Positions 26,770 through 35,443 of a stretch of DNA of 64,000 nucleotides are shown here, piece after piece; positions within the stretch are counted from its first letter, which is position 1; each line of letters starts with the position of its first letter. The notes below the pieces were generated by a model. It was given only the letters and a program-made list of their open reading frames with translations. It did not search any database and was not told the origin of the DNA. The DNA is taken from the NCBI GenBank assembly GCA_963729115.1, contig CAVSMR010000011.1, positions 682,001 through 746,000 of the forward strand. Direction: 5' to 3'. This stretch comes from Actinophytocola sp963729115. GTDB lineage: Bacteria; Actinomycetota; Actinomycetes; Mycobacteriales; Pseudonocardiaceae. The position numbers were made by a program, and so were the translations under genes.

Positions 26770-26832
26770 GCGCTCTCATCACGGTTGAGGTGACTCTTCG
26801 TCCGTGACCGTGTCGTCGTCCCAAGGCAAACG

Positions 26833-26871
26833 GCGAGCCGCCCCGGGCCTCTTGGCGCCGGGGCGGTTCGC
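26833..26871 (-). terminator. Stem-loop downstream of the DUF11 remnant
   Basis: A 14-bp stem (GCGAGCCGCCCCGG with CCGGGGCGGTTCGC, one G-T pair) and an 11-nt loop lie just beyond the stop at 26897. There is no strong T-run, as is usual in high-GC bacteria. Confidence 0.65.
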
Positions 26872-26896
26872 TGTCGTGGAGCGATGAAGGGATTGG

Positions 26897-27556
26897 CTAG
26901 CAGAGGATGATCAAGCCGGTGATGACGAGGCAGTTGGCGGGGTCGGTGTCGTTGGCTGGGTTGGGGTCGTTGGGGGTGCTGACGGTGCGTTGCGCTTCGG
27001 CGTGCAGGGGCAGGCCGATGGTGAGGGTGGCGATGGTGGCCCGGAACGTGAAGTTGGTCGAGGCGGTGGACGCCAGTGCCCCGGCGGGGCAGCTGACCTG
27101 CTTGAGGGTGTTGTTGTAGGTGCAGGGACCGAGGTTGGCTACCGAGGTGGTGGTGGGCGGCACCTGGGTCACGACGGTGGCCGAGGTGAGGGCGTCGGGA
27201 CCGTTGTTGGTGACTCCCAGCGTGTAGTCGATCTTGGACTGGAGGAGTACCCCGGCCGCTGACAGGCCGACGGCCAGGTCGGCTTCGTCGGCGGGCGGTG
27301 GTGGTGACACGCGGATGGCCAGCGAGTGGGCGTTGCCGGTGGCGATGGTGGCGACGTTGTCGAGGAATTGGCCGCATGGCGCTGTCTGCCCAGGTGCGCA
27401 GACCCGCACCGGGACGCTGCTGCTGGTGGTTGTCCCGTCACCGAGCTGCCCGCCGAGGGTGTTGTTGCCCCAGGCGACCACGCTGTCGTCGATGCGGGCC
27501 AGGGTATGCACCGCACCGCCGGCGATCTCGTTGACGCCCATGAGCGGGTTGGCGCA
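26897..27556 (-). pseudogene. 5'-truncated RCC1-repeat / DUF11 surface protein
   Basis: The minus-strand frame has one and a half RCC1-type repeats (VVAWGNNTLGGQLGDGT, then ATGNAHSLAIR). A DUF11 domain follows (VTNNGPDALTSATVV, GPCTYNNTLKQVSCP), ending DTDPANCLVITGLIILC. The last 125 residues are closely similar to the end of the intact propeller protein at 48079-49443. The RCC1 propeller and signal peptide are missing: homology stops near 27556, exactly where a broken GntR gene begins on the other strand. Confidence 0.75.
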
Positions 27557-27562
27557 CGGAGC

Positions 27563-28027
27563 GTGGATCTCGCGCTCGCGCTGGGCGTGCTCGAGCACAC
27601 CCCGCTGTTCGTCTACGAACGACTTCTTGACGAGAGCAGGGCCACCGATGGACCGACTCGGCGGATGACGCACCGGCTGTTCCTGCCGATGCCCACCTGC
27701 GTGCGCGTGCCCACAGTAGCGGACGATCCGTGGCGGACACCGGACGAGCTCTACGCCGCGCTCACCGATGCCGGGATCCAACTCGCGTGGACCGAGCACG
27801 TCCGCGCAGCCACTCCCGCACCGGACGACACGACCAAACTGCACCTGTCTCCCGGAGCCGCTGTGCTGGTCACGCGCCGCATTACCAGTGACAGCACCGA
27901 TCCGGCCGGGCGGGCGCTCGCGATGGAAGAAACCAGCCGCAGCGCCGAGAACACCCAACTCAGCTACCCACTGGTGCCATTCACCATGGCCTCAGGTGTC
28001 GGGGGTGCAGCTCCTGCCCCGCGGTAG
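27563..28027 (+). pseudogene. GntR-family regulator remnant (UTRA domain only)
   Basis: The plus frame from about 27563 reads as the second half of a GntR/HutC-type regulator: DLALALGVLEHTPLFVYERLL, then RRMTHRLFLPMPTCVRVP, AALTDAGIQLAWTEHVRA and GRALAMEETSRSAENTQLSYPL. The DNA-binding half is gone. It meets the truncated RCC1 gene at about 27560, so one recombination broke both. Confidence 0.7.
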
Positions 28028-28306
28028 CAGACACGACGACGAGGCTATTGCCGCGGTCCCTCCCGCGCCACGGCGTTTCGTCGGCAGCCAACACCGGGGA
28101 CCCGGGTGAGAGGGAGACCGAAAGGTGGCAGCGGTAGACCGGACGACGAGGAGGAGCCGGGCAGGCAAGGAAAGCGACGAGGGCTGAACCCTCAAGCGAG
28201 AGCCCATCTCCTCGCGCTGGTGTTCAAGGTCGCCGACACCGGAATCCGGCTCGTCGGCACTCGGCCGGCTCGGAGTATACCTCCGGGCCGGCCGCCCGTT
28301 CGCCTC

Positions 28307-28324
28307 TAACGCGCACGAGCGTTA
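28307..28324. promoter_or_regulatory. Inverted repeat TAACGC-N6-GCGTTA
   Basis: A perfect 6-bp inverted repeat with 6-nt spacer lies 50-65 bp before the HNH-type gene, in otherwise gene-free DNA (28028-28358). It looks like an operator or part of a promoter; the binding protein is unknown. Confidence 0.35.
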
Positions 28325-29018
28325 ACGCTGGTGGCGGTTCCAAAAGCTGACCCGTCCGATGCATGATGTCGTCATGAACGCTTCTGACGCAGGCTCGCAC
28401 GAACCACGACCTGGTGTCCGCCGGAAGATTCATCCAGCTATCGAGGCAGCGCTGTGGACTCTAAGCAACGGGACATGTTACGCACCCGGCTGCACCATGC
28501 CCGTCGTAATGGAAACCCGTCCGGGCGTCTACCGAAAGAATGCCTGGGTCTCGCACATTTACGGCGTCCGGCCGCGCTCAGCTCGCTATAGGGAGGAGAT
28601 GCAACCAGCGGAGCGCGACTCTTTGTGAATTTGCTCTTGCTATGCCTACCTCACCACGAAGACGTGGACGACGAGAGGACGGGAGAAGAGAATTATCCAC
28701 CGATTCTGCTAAAAGAGTGGAAGACCAAACATGAGGGCAGCAATGGCCCCTCGCTCGCTAACCTAGGATCGATCAATCCGGACGATTTGACCGATCTGTT
28801 GACAGCGACATTCACTCCGCCATTGGATCGCCTCGAAGCTATCACACGGAGACTTGAAGAGACGGGAGAAGCGAACGCGGCGACGATCACAGAATTAAGA
28901 CAAGTTGTCGACGTCATGACTTCAGGAGGAGGTATCGACGCGCAAACGGCGCGATCACTTGCGTTTGCCGCGGACGTTCTCGGCAACAGTGGCTTCATTA
29001 CATCAGCGCGCCTGCTTA

Positions 29019-29893
29019 GAGCGCGTCTCATGTGGCGAGTTTGGTGGGTTTCTTAAAGCAGGTCAGTGTCGCAGCGAGCGTGAGGAAGGCGCTGAAGTGG
29101 TTGGCGTGGCGCTCGTATCGGATGGTGAGTCGTCGGTAGCCGAACAGCCAGGCGATGGATCGTTCGATCACCCAGCGGTGTTTGCCCAGCTTCGTGCTCG
29201 TCTCGATGCCTTTGCGTGCGATGCGGACGGCGATGCCGCGGTCGCGGACCCAGGTGCGGAGGTCGGCGTGGTCGTAGGCCTTGTCGGCGTGCAGCTTGCT
29301 GGGTTTGCGTCGGCGCGGACCACGGCGGGATCTGATCGCGGGGATCGCGAGGATCAGGGGTTTGAGGGCGTAGGAGTCGTTGGTGTTGGCAGCGGAAACG
29401 GCCACCGACAGCGGTAGGCCGGCACGGTCGGACAGCACGTGGATCTTCGAGCCGGGCTTTCCTCGGTCGACCGGACTCGGCCCGGTCAGAGATCCCCTTT
29501 TTTCGCTCTCACAGATGCACCGTCCAGGACCGCACGAGACCAGTCGATCAGACCTTGACCACCCAGTTCGTCGAGCACCGCGCGATGCAGCAGGCGCCAC
29601 AAGCCGGCTTTGGTCCACTCGGTGAACCGGCGATGCGCCGTCGGGACGGTGACCCCGAACGACGGTGGCAGAAAGCGCCAGGCGCAGCCGCTGGTCAACA
29701 CGAACACGATCGCGGTGAACACCGCACGGTCATCCACCGGCGCCGTCCCACCGCCCTGCGGACGCCGTTCGAACCCCGGAACTAGTGGCTCCGCCAACGC
29801 CCACAGTTCATCAGGCACCAGCCGTTGGGAGAGATCATCAACCACAACACATGATCATGACAGACCATGATCAATCCACGTGAGACACCCTCT
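29019..29893 (-). mobile_element. IS5-family insertion sequence (IS427-like group)
   Basis: An 875-bp element with imperfect 17-bp terminal inverted repeats (GAGCGCGTCTCATGTGG left; GAGGGTGTCTCACGTGG right, reversed) and a 3-bp target duplication TTA on both sides (29016-29018 and 29894-29896). One transposase gene spans it. All parts look intact, so it may be recent. Confidence 0.9.
29028..29845 (-). CDS. IS5-family transposase, made by programmed -1 frameshift
   Basis: OrfA (29845 to 29486) reads MVDDLSQRLVPDELW…LIDWSRAVLDGASVRAKKGD. OrfB is in the -1 frame and continues RGSLTGPSPVDRGKPGSK to 29028. The slippery run AAAAAAG lies at 29497-29503 on the minus strand. DDE residues are visible in VLDGASV, HADKAYDHAD and RWVIERSIAW. 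The two-frame layout is normal for this IS group and does not indicate damage. Confidence 0.88.
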
Positions 29894-30066
29894 TAGTCAC
29901 GCTGTCGATGCAATGGACATCCGCGCGCTACACAATTCTGCAGGGCAGCTAAACCACGCCGCAGACCTCCTAAGCGCGAGCGGTTTCATTCAAGCGCGCA
30001 AAAACTAGGCTACGCCGCCGAGATGCTGAGGTGTGTCAAGGATCTTGGACAGGTTCTCGGTGTTGA

Positions 30067-30941
30067 TCAGGCAGCGGCTGCTGCGGTCTGGTGGTCGGTG
30101 AGGGCTTCGGCTGGGGTGCGGTAGCCGAGGTTGCTGTGGAGTCTTCGCCGGTTGTAGAACACCTCGATGTAGTCGGCGACGGCGAAGCGGGCGTGCGTGC
30201 GGTTGGTGAAGGTTTCGCGGTGGTACATCTCGTTCTTCAGGGCGGCGAAGAACGATTCAGCGACGGCGTTGTCCCAGCAGACCCCGGTCCGGCCGACGCT
30301 GGTCTGGATCCGATTGTCCTTGCAGTACAAGGAAAATCGGGTCGATGTGTATTGACATCCGCGGTCGCTATGGAAGATCGCGCCAGGCCTGACGTGCCGT
30401 GGGTGATCGCCATGTCCAGCGCGTCGGTGACCAGGCAGGTCCGCAGGTGGCTGGCCAGCTGCCAGCCGACGACCATCCGGGTGGCCAGGTCGATCACGGT
30501 GGCCAGATACAGCCAGCCCTGTCCGGTGCGCAGGTAGGTGATGTCCCCGACAAGCCTGGTGCCCGGTGTGTCGGCGGTGAAATCCCGGCCGATCAGATCC
30601 GGGCTGGTCACCGGCTGTTCGCCGGGCACGGTGGTGGTCTTGTATCTGCGTGGCTGGCAGGCTTTCAACCCGGCTTCGCGCATCAGTTCGGCGACCAGGC
30701 CGACGCTGCAGGGATGCCCGCGCCGGTTGAGCTCGGCGGCCACCCGCCGACAACCGTAGGCACCGCGCCCGGCCACGAACGCCTCGCTCACCAGCCCGGA
30801 CAGCCGGCGCCGCCGCGCCGCGGTGGCGGTCTCGGCCCGGTCGCACCAGGCATAGAAACTCGACCGCGGCACACCAAGCAGCCGACACATCCAGGAGATC
30901 GGGTAGTGGGCCTTCTCCGCATCGATCACCGCACACCGCAT
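30067..30941 (-). pseudogene. IS3-family transposase OrfB with internal frameshift
   Basis: An rve-type integrase core: HxxPISWMCRLLGVPRSSFYAW, YGCRRVAAELNRRG, then the first Asp in LVGDITYLRT. After DMAITHGT the frame breaks near 30398 (one base missing) and resumes as VRPGAIFHSDRGCQYTS with the second Asp and the final Glu in AVAESFFAALKNE. It ends at 30067. The ATG at 30941 lies 2 bp past the orfA stop; in intact relatives OrfAB is made by -1 slippage. Confidence 0.82.
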
Positions 30942-30943
30942 CG

Positions 30944-31243
30944 CTACGGGTGCGTCCGCGCGAAGAAGGCCGCGGCTTTTTTCAGGAACTCGTTCTCCAT
31001 CCGCAGACGGGCGATTTCGGCCTCCATCTCACCCATCCGCGCCCGCTCCGCCGGACTCAACGGCAGCTCCGGCCCAGCGTGCTCACGCCGCCACGCGTTG
31101 ACCCAATTGCCAAGCGTGCCGTCATGGATCCCCAGCCCCCGCGCGACCTCCGCGACCGGCTTCCCCGTCTCGATCACCATCTGCACGGCCTCAGCCTTGA
31201 ACTGCGGACTGAACCTCCGACGCTGCTCGGGCATGAACTCCAT
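30944..31243 (-). CDS. IS3-family transposase OrfA
   Basis: A 99-residue DNA-binding protein with the HTH of IS3 OrfA (RRRFSPQFKAEAVQMVIETG, VAEVARGLGIHDGTLGNWV) and a leucine-zipper-like end (MEAEIARLRMENEFLKKAAAF). A slippery AAAAAAG codes the LKKA turn, the usual -1 frameshift site toward OrfB. Confidence 0.85.
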   Translation of the reverse strand: MEFMPEQRRRFSPQFKAEAVQMVIETGKPVAEVARGLGIHDGTLGNWVNAWRREHAGPELPLSPAERARMGEMEAEIARLRMENEFLKKAAAFFARTHP

Positions 31244-31350
31244 CCTCTCGGATCAAGAGCCCCTGTCCAAGATCAGAAGTACACCCCAATGCTCCCGCGC
31301 ATTGTCGGGAAATAGTGCGCGCGGCCAACAGACTATCGGAGTTTAGATAG

Positions 31351-31625
31351 TTAGAGGACCTTGCGCCTGCTAGAAATCGACTGATTCGGCCGACGGCTTC
31401 CACTGCACACCTCGGGAGGCGCGCCGAGAATTTCCGCTGCCTTGCGGTCGGAGGCGGCGACCCAAGCCGCGTACACGCGCAGAGTGGTTGCCCCTCCCCG
31501 TCGTGGCCGAGGCGGCCGGCAACCGTTCTGAAGTCCCCGCCGACCTTCGCCAGTTCAGCCTGCGACCACTCCTTGTGAGCACGAGGCAGGGCCACCCTCT
31601 CGGAGCCGAGTGCTACGCGGCGCAT
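31351..31625 (-). pseudogene. Remnant of a tyrosine recombinase (integrase C-terminus)
   Basis: Reading on the minus strand gives DFRTVAGRLGHDGEG, then after a one-base shift at about 31491 TTLRVYAAWVAASDRKAAEIL, ending at TAA 31351. This is the last part of an actinomycete phage/ICE integrase: the G-R-L-G-H box with the catalytic His, then the Tyr in RVYAAW. The N-terminal and core domains are absent. It sits 200 bp from a tRNA-like remnant, as expected for an element integrated at a tRNA. Confidence 0.7.
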
Positions 31626-31821
31626 CTGGCGCGGCCGGTCCCCCGGGGGCGTAGCCAGCGAACACGATGACCCGGAGCGGGTCTCCGCGCTGCTCGATGC
31701 GGCCTAACTGGCGGCCGTCTGGGCGTGCCTCAGCCATGCCCCGGGACACGACTCGCGCCCAAACTCGCGCCAAAGATCGTTTCGAGCATGCCGGACCAGC
31801 TATAGAAGCAGGTAAGAGGCA

Positions 31822-31872
31822 GTGGGGCGGGTGTGGCTCGAACCCACGGCCAAAGGATGAGCTGTCCTGAAG
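31822..31872 (-). repeat. tRNA 3'-half remnant, probable old attachment site
   Basis: Read on the minus strand it has an anticodon-arm-like AGGA…TCCT, then CCGTGGGTTCGAGCC and ACCCGCCCCA. It matches the 3' half of the real tRNA at 32906-32980 and lies in the same direction. The 5' half is missing and the T-stem is imperfect, so it is not a working tRNA. A decayed att copy is the simplest reading. Apart from this I see no gene in 31626-31954. Confidence 0.55.
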
Positions 31873-31954
31873 GCATGGCGGCCGGTGCGCCGGGGGAGTC
31901 GCTGCTCGTGGTCGGCTCACTCAGCTCGCGGTTCGGACTGCGCGTTGCTCGGGT

Positions 31955-32860
31955 TCAACCGGTTGCCCAGATGGGGAGCGTGTCTGCGGCATGTGCGGGA
32001 TGGGTGTCGGTGCGTTGGCGGGCGATGTCGGCGATCCGGTCGCGTGAGTCGTCGCGGGTGAGTGCGAGTCGGTTGAGTTCGGTGATGATGTTGCGGTAGG
32101 TGGTGATGGTTTCGGGTTGTTCCAGGAACACTGTGGTGGTGGCGTGTTCGAGGTAGACGGCGGGTTGGCGTTGGTCGAATTCGAGCAGGGTGAACGGTCC
32201 GCATTCGTGCAGGCCGATGGTCTCGTGGGTGTCGGGCACGATCCGGATGGCGATGTCCGGGCGCACCGCCAGGCGCAGGAGGTGGTGGGCTTGGTCGGAC
32301 ATCACCGCGTCGCCCGCACCGGGACGGGTCAGGGTGTAGTCAGCGAGGAACATCCGCGTGCTGGGCGGGCTGTAGGTGCGGTCGAGGATGTGCTGGCGCT
32401 GGGCGGTGGCGGTCACCCGTTCCTCGATCTCGTCGTCGGGGATGGTCGGGCTGGTGGCCAGGACGGCCCGGGTGTAGTCGGGGACGCGTAGCAGGTCGGG
32501 TATCAGGGTGGTGGCGAAGCAGGTTATGCGTGTGGCGTCGGCTTCGCTGTCGGCCAAGGCCGTGAGGTGGGCGGGTGGCCGGGTGCCGTGGTCGTGGCAC
32601 CAGGTCTGGTCGTAGCCGAGCGCGGTGTGTGCGAGCAGCTCGTCGCGGACCGGGCCGGTCACCCCGCAGACCGCGAGGAAGGCTGCCACGTCTTCGGTGG
32701 ACGCAGCGCGTTTGCCGCTGAGCAGGCGGCTCACCTTGCTCGGTGACCACCGCAGCATCGCGGCCATGTCGTTGCCGTTCTGGCCGGCCTGCTGCGATGC
32801 CCGCGCCAACGTGTGGCCTACATACCGGGACCGTACGGTCGACTGGTGGTCGTACACCAT
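31955..32860 (-). CDS. XRE-family regulator with DUF5753 (Scr1-type antitoxin-like)
   Basis: A 301-residue protein. Residues about 10-75 are a helix-turn-helix (LARASQQAGQNGNDMAAML, WSPSKVSRLLSGKR). The rest is the DUF5753 ligand domain (IPDLLRVPDYTRAVL, TRMFLADYTLTRPG, GLHECGPFTLLEF). In actinobacteria such genes usually precede a small DUF397 gene and act as a regulator/antitoxin-like pair. I found no DUF397 protein next to it, so the partner is lost or distant. Confidence 0.85.
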   Translation of the reverse strand: MVYDHQSTVRSRYVGHTLARASQQAGQNGNDMAAMLRWSPSKVSRLLSGKRAASTEDVAAFLAVCGVTGPVRDELLAHTALGYDQTWCHDHGTRPPAHLTALADSEADATRITCFATTLIPDLLRVPDYTRAVLATSPTIPDDEIEERVTATAQRQHILDRTYSPPSTRMFLADYTLTRPGAGDAVMSDQAHHLLRLAVRPDIAIRIVPDTHETIGLHECGPFTLLEFDQRQPAVYLEHATTTVFLEQPETITTYRNIITELNRLALTRDDSRDRIADIARQRTDTHPAHAADTLPIWATG

Positions 32861-32905
32861 TCATCACCCACTTCACGTCGCTGTCTTTTGATTTGCTGGT
32901 GTGAG

Positions 32906-32980
32906 TGGGGCGGGTGGGATTTGAACCCACGCCGGAAGGATTATGAGTCCTCAGCTCTAACCAGACTGAGCTACCGCCCC
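32906..32980 (-). tRNA. tRNA with CAT anticodon (Met elongator or Ile2)
   Basis: A complete cloverleaf on the minus strand: acceptor GGGGCGG/CCGCCCC, D-stem GCTC/GAGC, anticodon arm GAGGA-CTCATAA-TCCTT, T-arm GTGGG-TTCAAAT-CCCAC, discriminator A. No CCA is encoded. The sequence alone does not settle whether the C34 is modified to lysidine (Ile) or the tRNA reads Met. Integrative elements commonly use such genes as attachment sites, and remnants lie on its 3' side. Confidence 0.9.
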
Positions 32981-33202
32981 AGATTGCGTTACGCCAACCA
33001 CCGAGCGTCGACCCGCCCTGTGGGTAGCCTCATGCGAATCCAACTCGGTCAGATCCGCATAGAAAGCGCCACACGCGTAGCAGGAATGATTCGTGCGGCG
33101 ATTCCACTCCTTCGCCGTCTCATCTCGTGTGCGGCTCAACCATGGCCGACGCTCCGGCTTGGATGAGGCGCCCGTTCGTTGCGTTGTGCTGCCTGTGTCC
33201 AT
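32957..33202 (-). CDS. Possible small C2H2 zinc-finger protein
   Basis: An 81-residue frame containing CYACGAFYADLTELDSHEAT followed by H: a C-x2-C-x12-H-x3-H pattern exactly like a classical C2H2 finger. The flanks are basic (KPERRPWLSRTRDETAKEW). It lies upstream of the tRNA on the same strand and its last 8 codons run into the tRNA's 5' end, which is unusual and lowers confidence. Small finger proteins occur on actinomycete integrative elements. Confidence 0.4.
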   Translation of the reverse strand: MDTGSTTQRTGASSKPERRPWLSRTRDETAKEWNRRTNHSCYACGAFYADLTELDSHEATHRAGRRSVVGVTQSGAVAQSG

Positions 33203-33244
33203 GGCTGAATTGGTTTCCCATTTACGGACTCGTAGCTCGTTTCC

Positions 33245-33652
33245 TTATGCCACCCACGAATCGTCACCGCCCTCGTCCGACTCACTCGGTGGACCCGTCT
33301 CCACGCCGAACAGCCACCTCGCATGCCGTCCACCCGTCGGGGTAAGCCGCACTCGGACCACCGGGCGCAGATCGTCGGTCAAGGTGGGCACCACGGCGAT
33401 CACCTCCCGTCCGAATCCGGTCCGATCGAGTGCGTCCCACAACTGCTCGGCCATGTGCGCGGCCTGCACGTACGCGGCGACAATCGCCGGGCTGTCGCCC
33501 GGCGCGACCGCGGAAAGGACATCGGTGTCATCTCCGGTCACGTCCGGCAGCGGCAATGGCAACTGCCCCCAGTGGCCCGGAAAATCCCAGCTCAGCGCCA
33601 CATCAACCTCCGGTCGACTGCCGGAAGCCGGTCCCGCCGCGTCACCCTGCAA
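33245..33652 (-). CDS. Unknown protein of the accessory island
   Basis: A 135-residue acidic product from a TTG start. It has ordered segments (YVQAAHMAEQLWDALDRTGFG, VVPTLTDDLRPVVRVRLTPTGG) and good coding bias, and no membrane or signal segment. I do not recognise the family. It is near XRE-type regulators typical of actinomycete integrative elements. Confidence 0.5.
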   Translation of the reverse strand: MQGDAAGPASGSRPEVDVALSWDFPGHWGQLPLPLPDVTGDDTDVLSAVAPGDSPAIVAAYVQAAHMAEQLWDALDRTGFGREVIAVVPTLTDDLRPVVRVRLTPTGGRHARWLFGVETGPPSESDEGGDDSWVA

Positions 33653-33820
33653 GCTGCAAACGGCCGCGCGGCACGACGACCCCGGATACCATCAGAACCG
33701 GGGTGCCCAGGCATCCCAGCCGAGCCACCCACCACGTCTACCAGGCCGAATGGGTGGCTCGGTCTGTCTCATTCGTCCATCACGGCTCCCCCGTGTGCGC
33801 CGGGCGCACGAACGCGCCGG

Positions 33821-33849
33821 CGAGGCGGCGAGGCGGCGAGGCGGCGAGG
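33821..33849. repeat. Tandem octamer repeat CGAGGCGG
   Basis: Three and a half copies of CGAGGCGG lie in a 350-bp non-coding stretch (33653-34000). Just before it, GTGCGCC-G-GGCGCAC (33795-33809) forms a tight hairpin. I see no gene in the stretch. Confidence 0.7.
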
Positions 33850-34000
33850 TAAGCGGACTTGTACTGATCACGCTTCGAGCGTCTGACAACGCGACGTGAT
33901 CGCTCAACGCCAGACCGGCATGGCCGTGGCGAGCTGGTCATGACACATTGGCATAGACCCCGAACGATCTGGCGATATGGTCCTGAGACGAGGAGTGGGG

Positions 34001-35443
34001 GTGACAGGTGGAGTGGCGCGAGCCTGCCCGATCTGCGGAGCATTGCTGTCGAGGTACAACCCCGATCCGTTGTGTGCAGCATGCGTGAACTCGGTTCGCG
34101 GGTCTGTACCTGGCGGGACGCCGCAATGGTTGTGGGACTCGCTGCCGCTGAGGCGGGCGCTCGCCGCGACGGACATGGGTACCGTGCTCGTGATCGTGCG
34201 GACAGCGACCGGGTTGTCCCAGCTCGATCTGGGCACCTTGCTGGGTTGGTCGCAGAGCCAGGTGGCGCGCATCGAGGCCGGACAGCGCGACACACTGTTC
34301 GACGTGCGGGAACTCCTGCGGGTCACCGACACGCTGGACATGCCGCGGGAGGCGCTGGCTCCCTTGCTACTCGGCACGCCCAACGCCACCTTCAGCAGTA
34401 GCAGTGACAGTCAGGAGAACGACGACAGGATGGATCGGCGGACGTTCACCACCGGCCTACTGGCCGCGATCGGCTTCGGAGCCGGCTTGGACCGCGTCCA
34501 GGTGCCCGAGCGTGTCGATCTGGCACACGTGCGATTCCTCCAGGCTGGGGCCGACCGGCTACGTCAGCGTGATCAACAAGTCGGTGGCGCGACGCTGGTC
34601 AGAGATGGCCTGCGCCAGTACCACCGGAGCCGCCGAATGCTGGAGGAGTCGGAATTCTCCGAGCCGGTGGGACGGTCGCTGGTCAGCGCATCGGGGCAGC
34701 TGGCCTATCGCGTAGGTTGGCTGGCCTACGATGCCGGTGATCAGCGACTGGCGCGGGATCTGTATGCGCAGGCGCTGCTGCTGGCGCAGGAAGCGGATGA
34801 CACCTCATTGACCGTAATGGCCTTGCAGGGAATGACCTTGCAGTCGGTATTCCTGGCTCGCCGGGATGAGCGGCCCGGTATTGCCCGGCAGGCGATCCGC
34901 ACTGCGGTCCGCGCATCTGAATTGGCGCGGCATGAGCGCACACCGCGGCTCCACGCGCTGCTGGCCTCGCGGGACGCCATCGCGTACGCGGCCATCGGCG
35001 ACGAGAGCGGATACCGCTCAGCTATCAGCCGTGCCTACCGAGAGCTTGACGCCGGCGTGTCCTCGGAGGACCCGACCTGGCTGCAGTTCGTGATTCCGGC
35101 GGAATTGCGGGTCGCCGAGGCCAAGGGCCGCATTTACCTGGGTGACCCGGTCGGCGCGGTACGCCTGTACGAGGAGAGCCTCGCCGAGGCTGACCTCTCC
35201 CCACGAAACCGGCTGAACTACCGGGCGCAAAGAGCAGCCGCGCTGGCGCTCAGCGGTGACCACGATGCCGCGGTCCGTGAAGGGCTGGCGATCCTGCCCG
35301 AACTGGAAGAGCAGGTCGCTTCGCCTCGTACGCTGTCCGAGTTGCAGCCTGTGCGGGATGCCGCCGAGCGAATCGGCAACGAGGAATTCTGTATCCGTTG
35401 GGACACCGCCATGGGTGATGGGAGCAGCAATGTCCGCGTCTGA
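34001..35443 (+). CDS. XRE-family regulator with zinc ribbon and TPR-like sensor
   Basis: A 480-residue product. A zinc-ribbon-like CPICG…CAAC opens it (residues 8-30), followed by an HTH (ATGLSQLDLGTLLGWSQSQVARIEAGQR, about 70-105) and then helical TPR-like repeats to the end (GWLAYDAGDQRLARDLYAQAL…). GTG 34001 is preferred because AGGAG precedes it by 5 bp; ATG 33977 is in frame. Its stop overlaps the GNAT gene by 14 bp, so the two are coupled. Regulators of this type often sense peptides or metabolites in streptomycete-like bacteria; signal unknown. Confidence 0.8.
   Translation: MTGGVARACPICGALLSRYNPDPLCAACVNSVRGSVPGGTPQWLWDSLPLRRALAATDMGTVLVIVRTATGLSQLDLGTLLGWSQSQVARIEAGQRDTLFDVRELLRVTDTLDMPREALAPLLLGTPNATFSSSSDSQENDDRMDRRTFTTGLLAAIGFGAGLDRVQVPERVDLAHVRFLQAGADRLRQRDQQVGGATLVRDGLRQYHRSRRMLEESEFSEPVGRSLVSASGQLAYRVGWLAYDAGDQRLARDLYAQALLLAQEADDTSLTVMALQGMTLQSVFLARRDERPGIARQAIRTAVRASELARHERTPRLHALLASRDAIAYAAIGDESGYRSAISRAYRELDAGVSSEDPTWLQFVIPAELRVAEAKGRIYLGDPVGAVRLYEESLAEADLSPRNRLNYRAQRAAALALSGDHDAAVREGLAILPELEEQVASPRTLSELQPVRDAAERIGNEEFCIRWDTAMGDGSSNVRV

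Larger units (their letters stand above)
28374..30008 (+). pseudogene. HNH-nuclease-like gene: one-base frameshift and split by an IS element
   Basis: The first part (28359/28374-28628) encodes NGTCYAPGCTMPVV and SHIYGVRPRSARYREEM. The second frame begins at GTG 28625 with LLLLCLPHHEDVDD, completing an HNH-like zinc/His layout. One missing T at about 28620 separates them, leaving a GTGA overlap (stop and restart). The coding then runs to 29018, where an IS element is inserted. Removing 29019-29893 plus one TTA copy rejoins the frame and it reads on through VDAMDIRALHNSAGQL to TAG 30006-30008. GC is lower here than in the surroundings, suggesting horizontal transfer. Possibly a defence-type nuclease; now broken. 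Confidence 0.75.
30031..31284 (-). mobile_element. IS3-family element, transposase broken
   Basis: Ends share GTGT(N6)GATCTTGGACAGG in inverted orientation (left from 30031, right ending at 31284). The element holds orfA and orfB of an IS3-type transposase. I could not see a target-site duplication. OrfB carries a frameshift, so the copy is probably immobile. Confidence 0.8.

Noticed and set aside
28106..28309. A short plus-strand frame before the HNH-type gene
   Set aside because: Arg/Gly-rich shadow without ribosome site; the region is better explained as a leader and junk between two junctions.
31822..31872. A second tRNA gene
   Set aside because: Only the 3' half can be folded, position 33 of the loop is not T, and the T-stem is broken.
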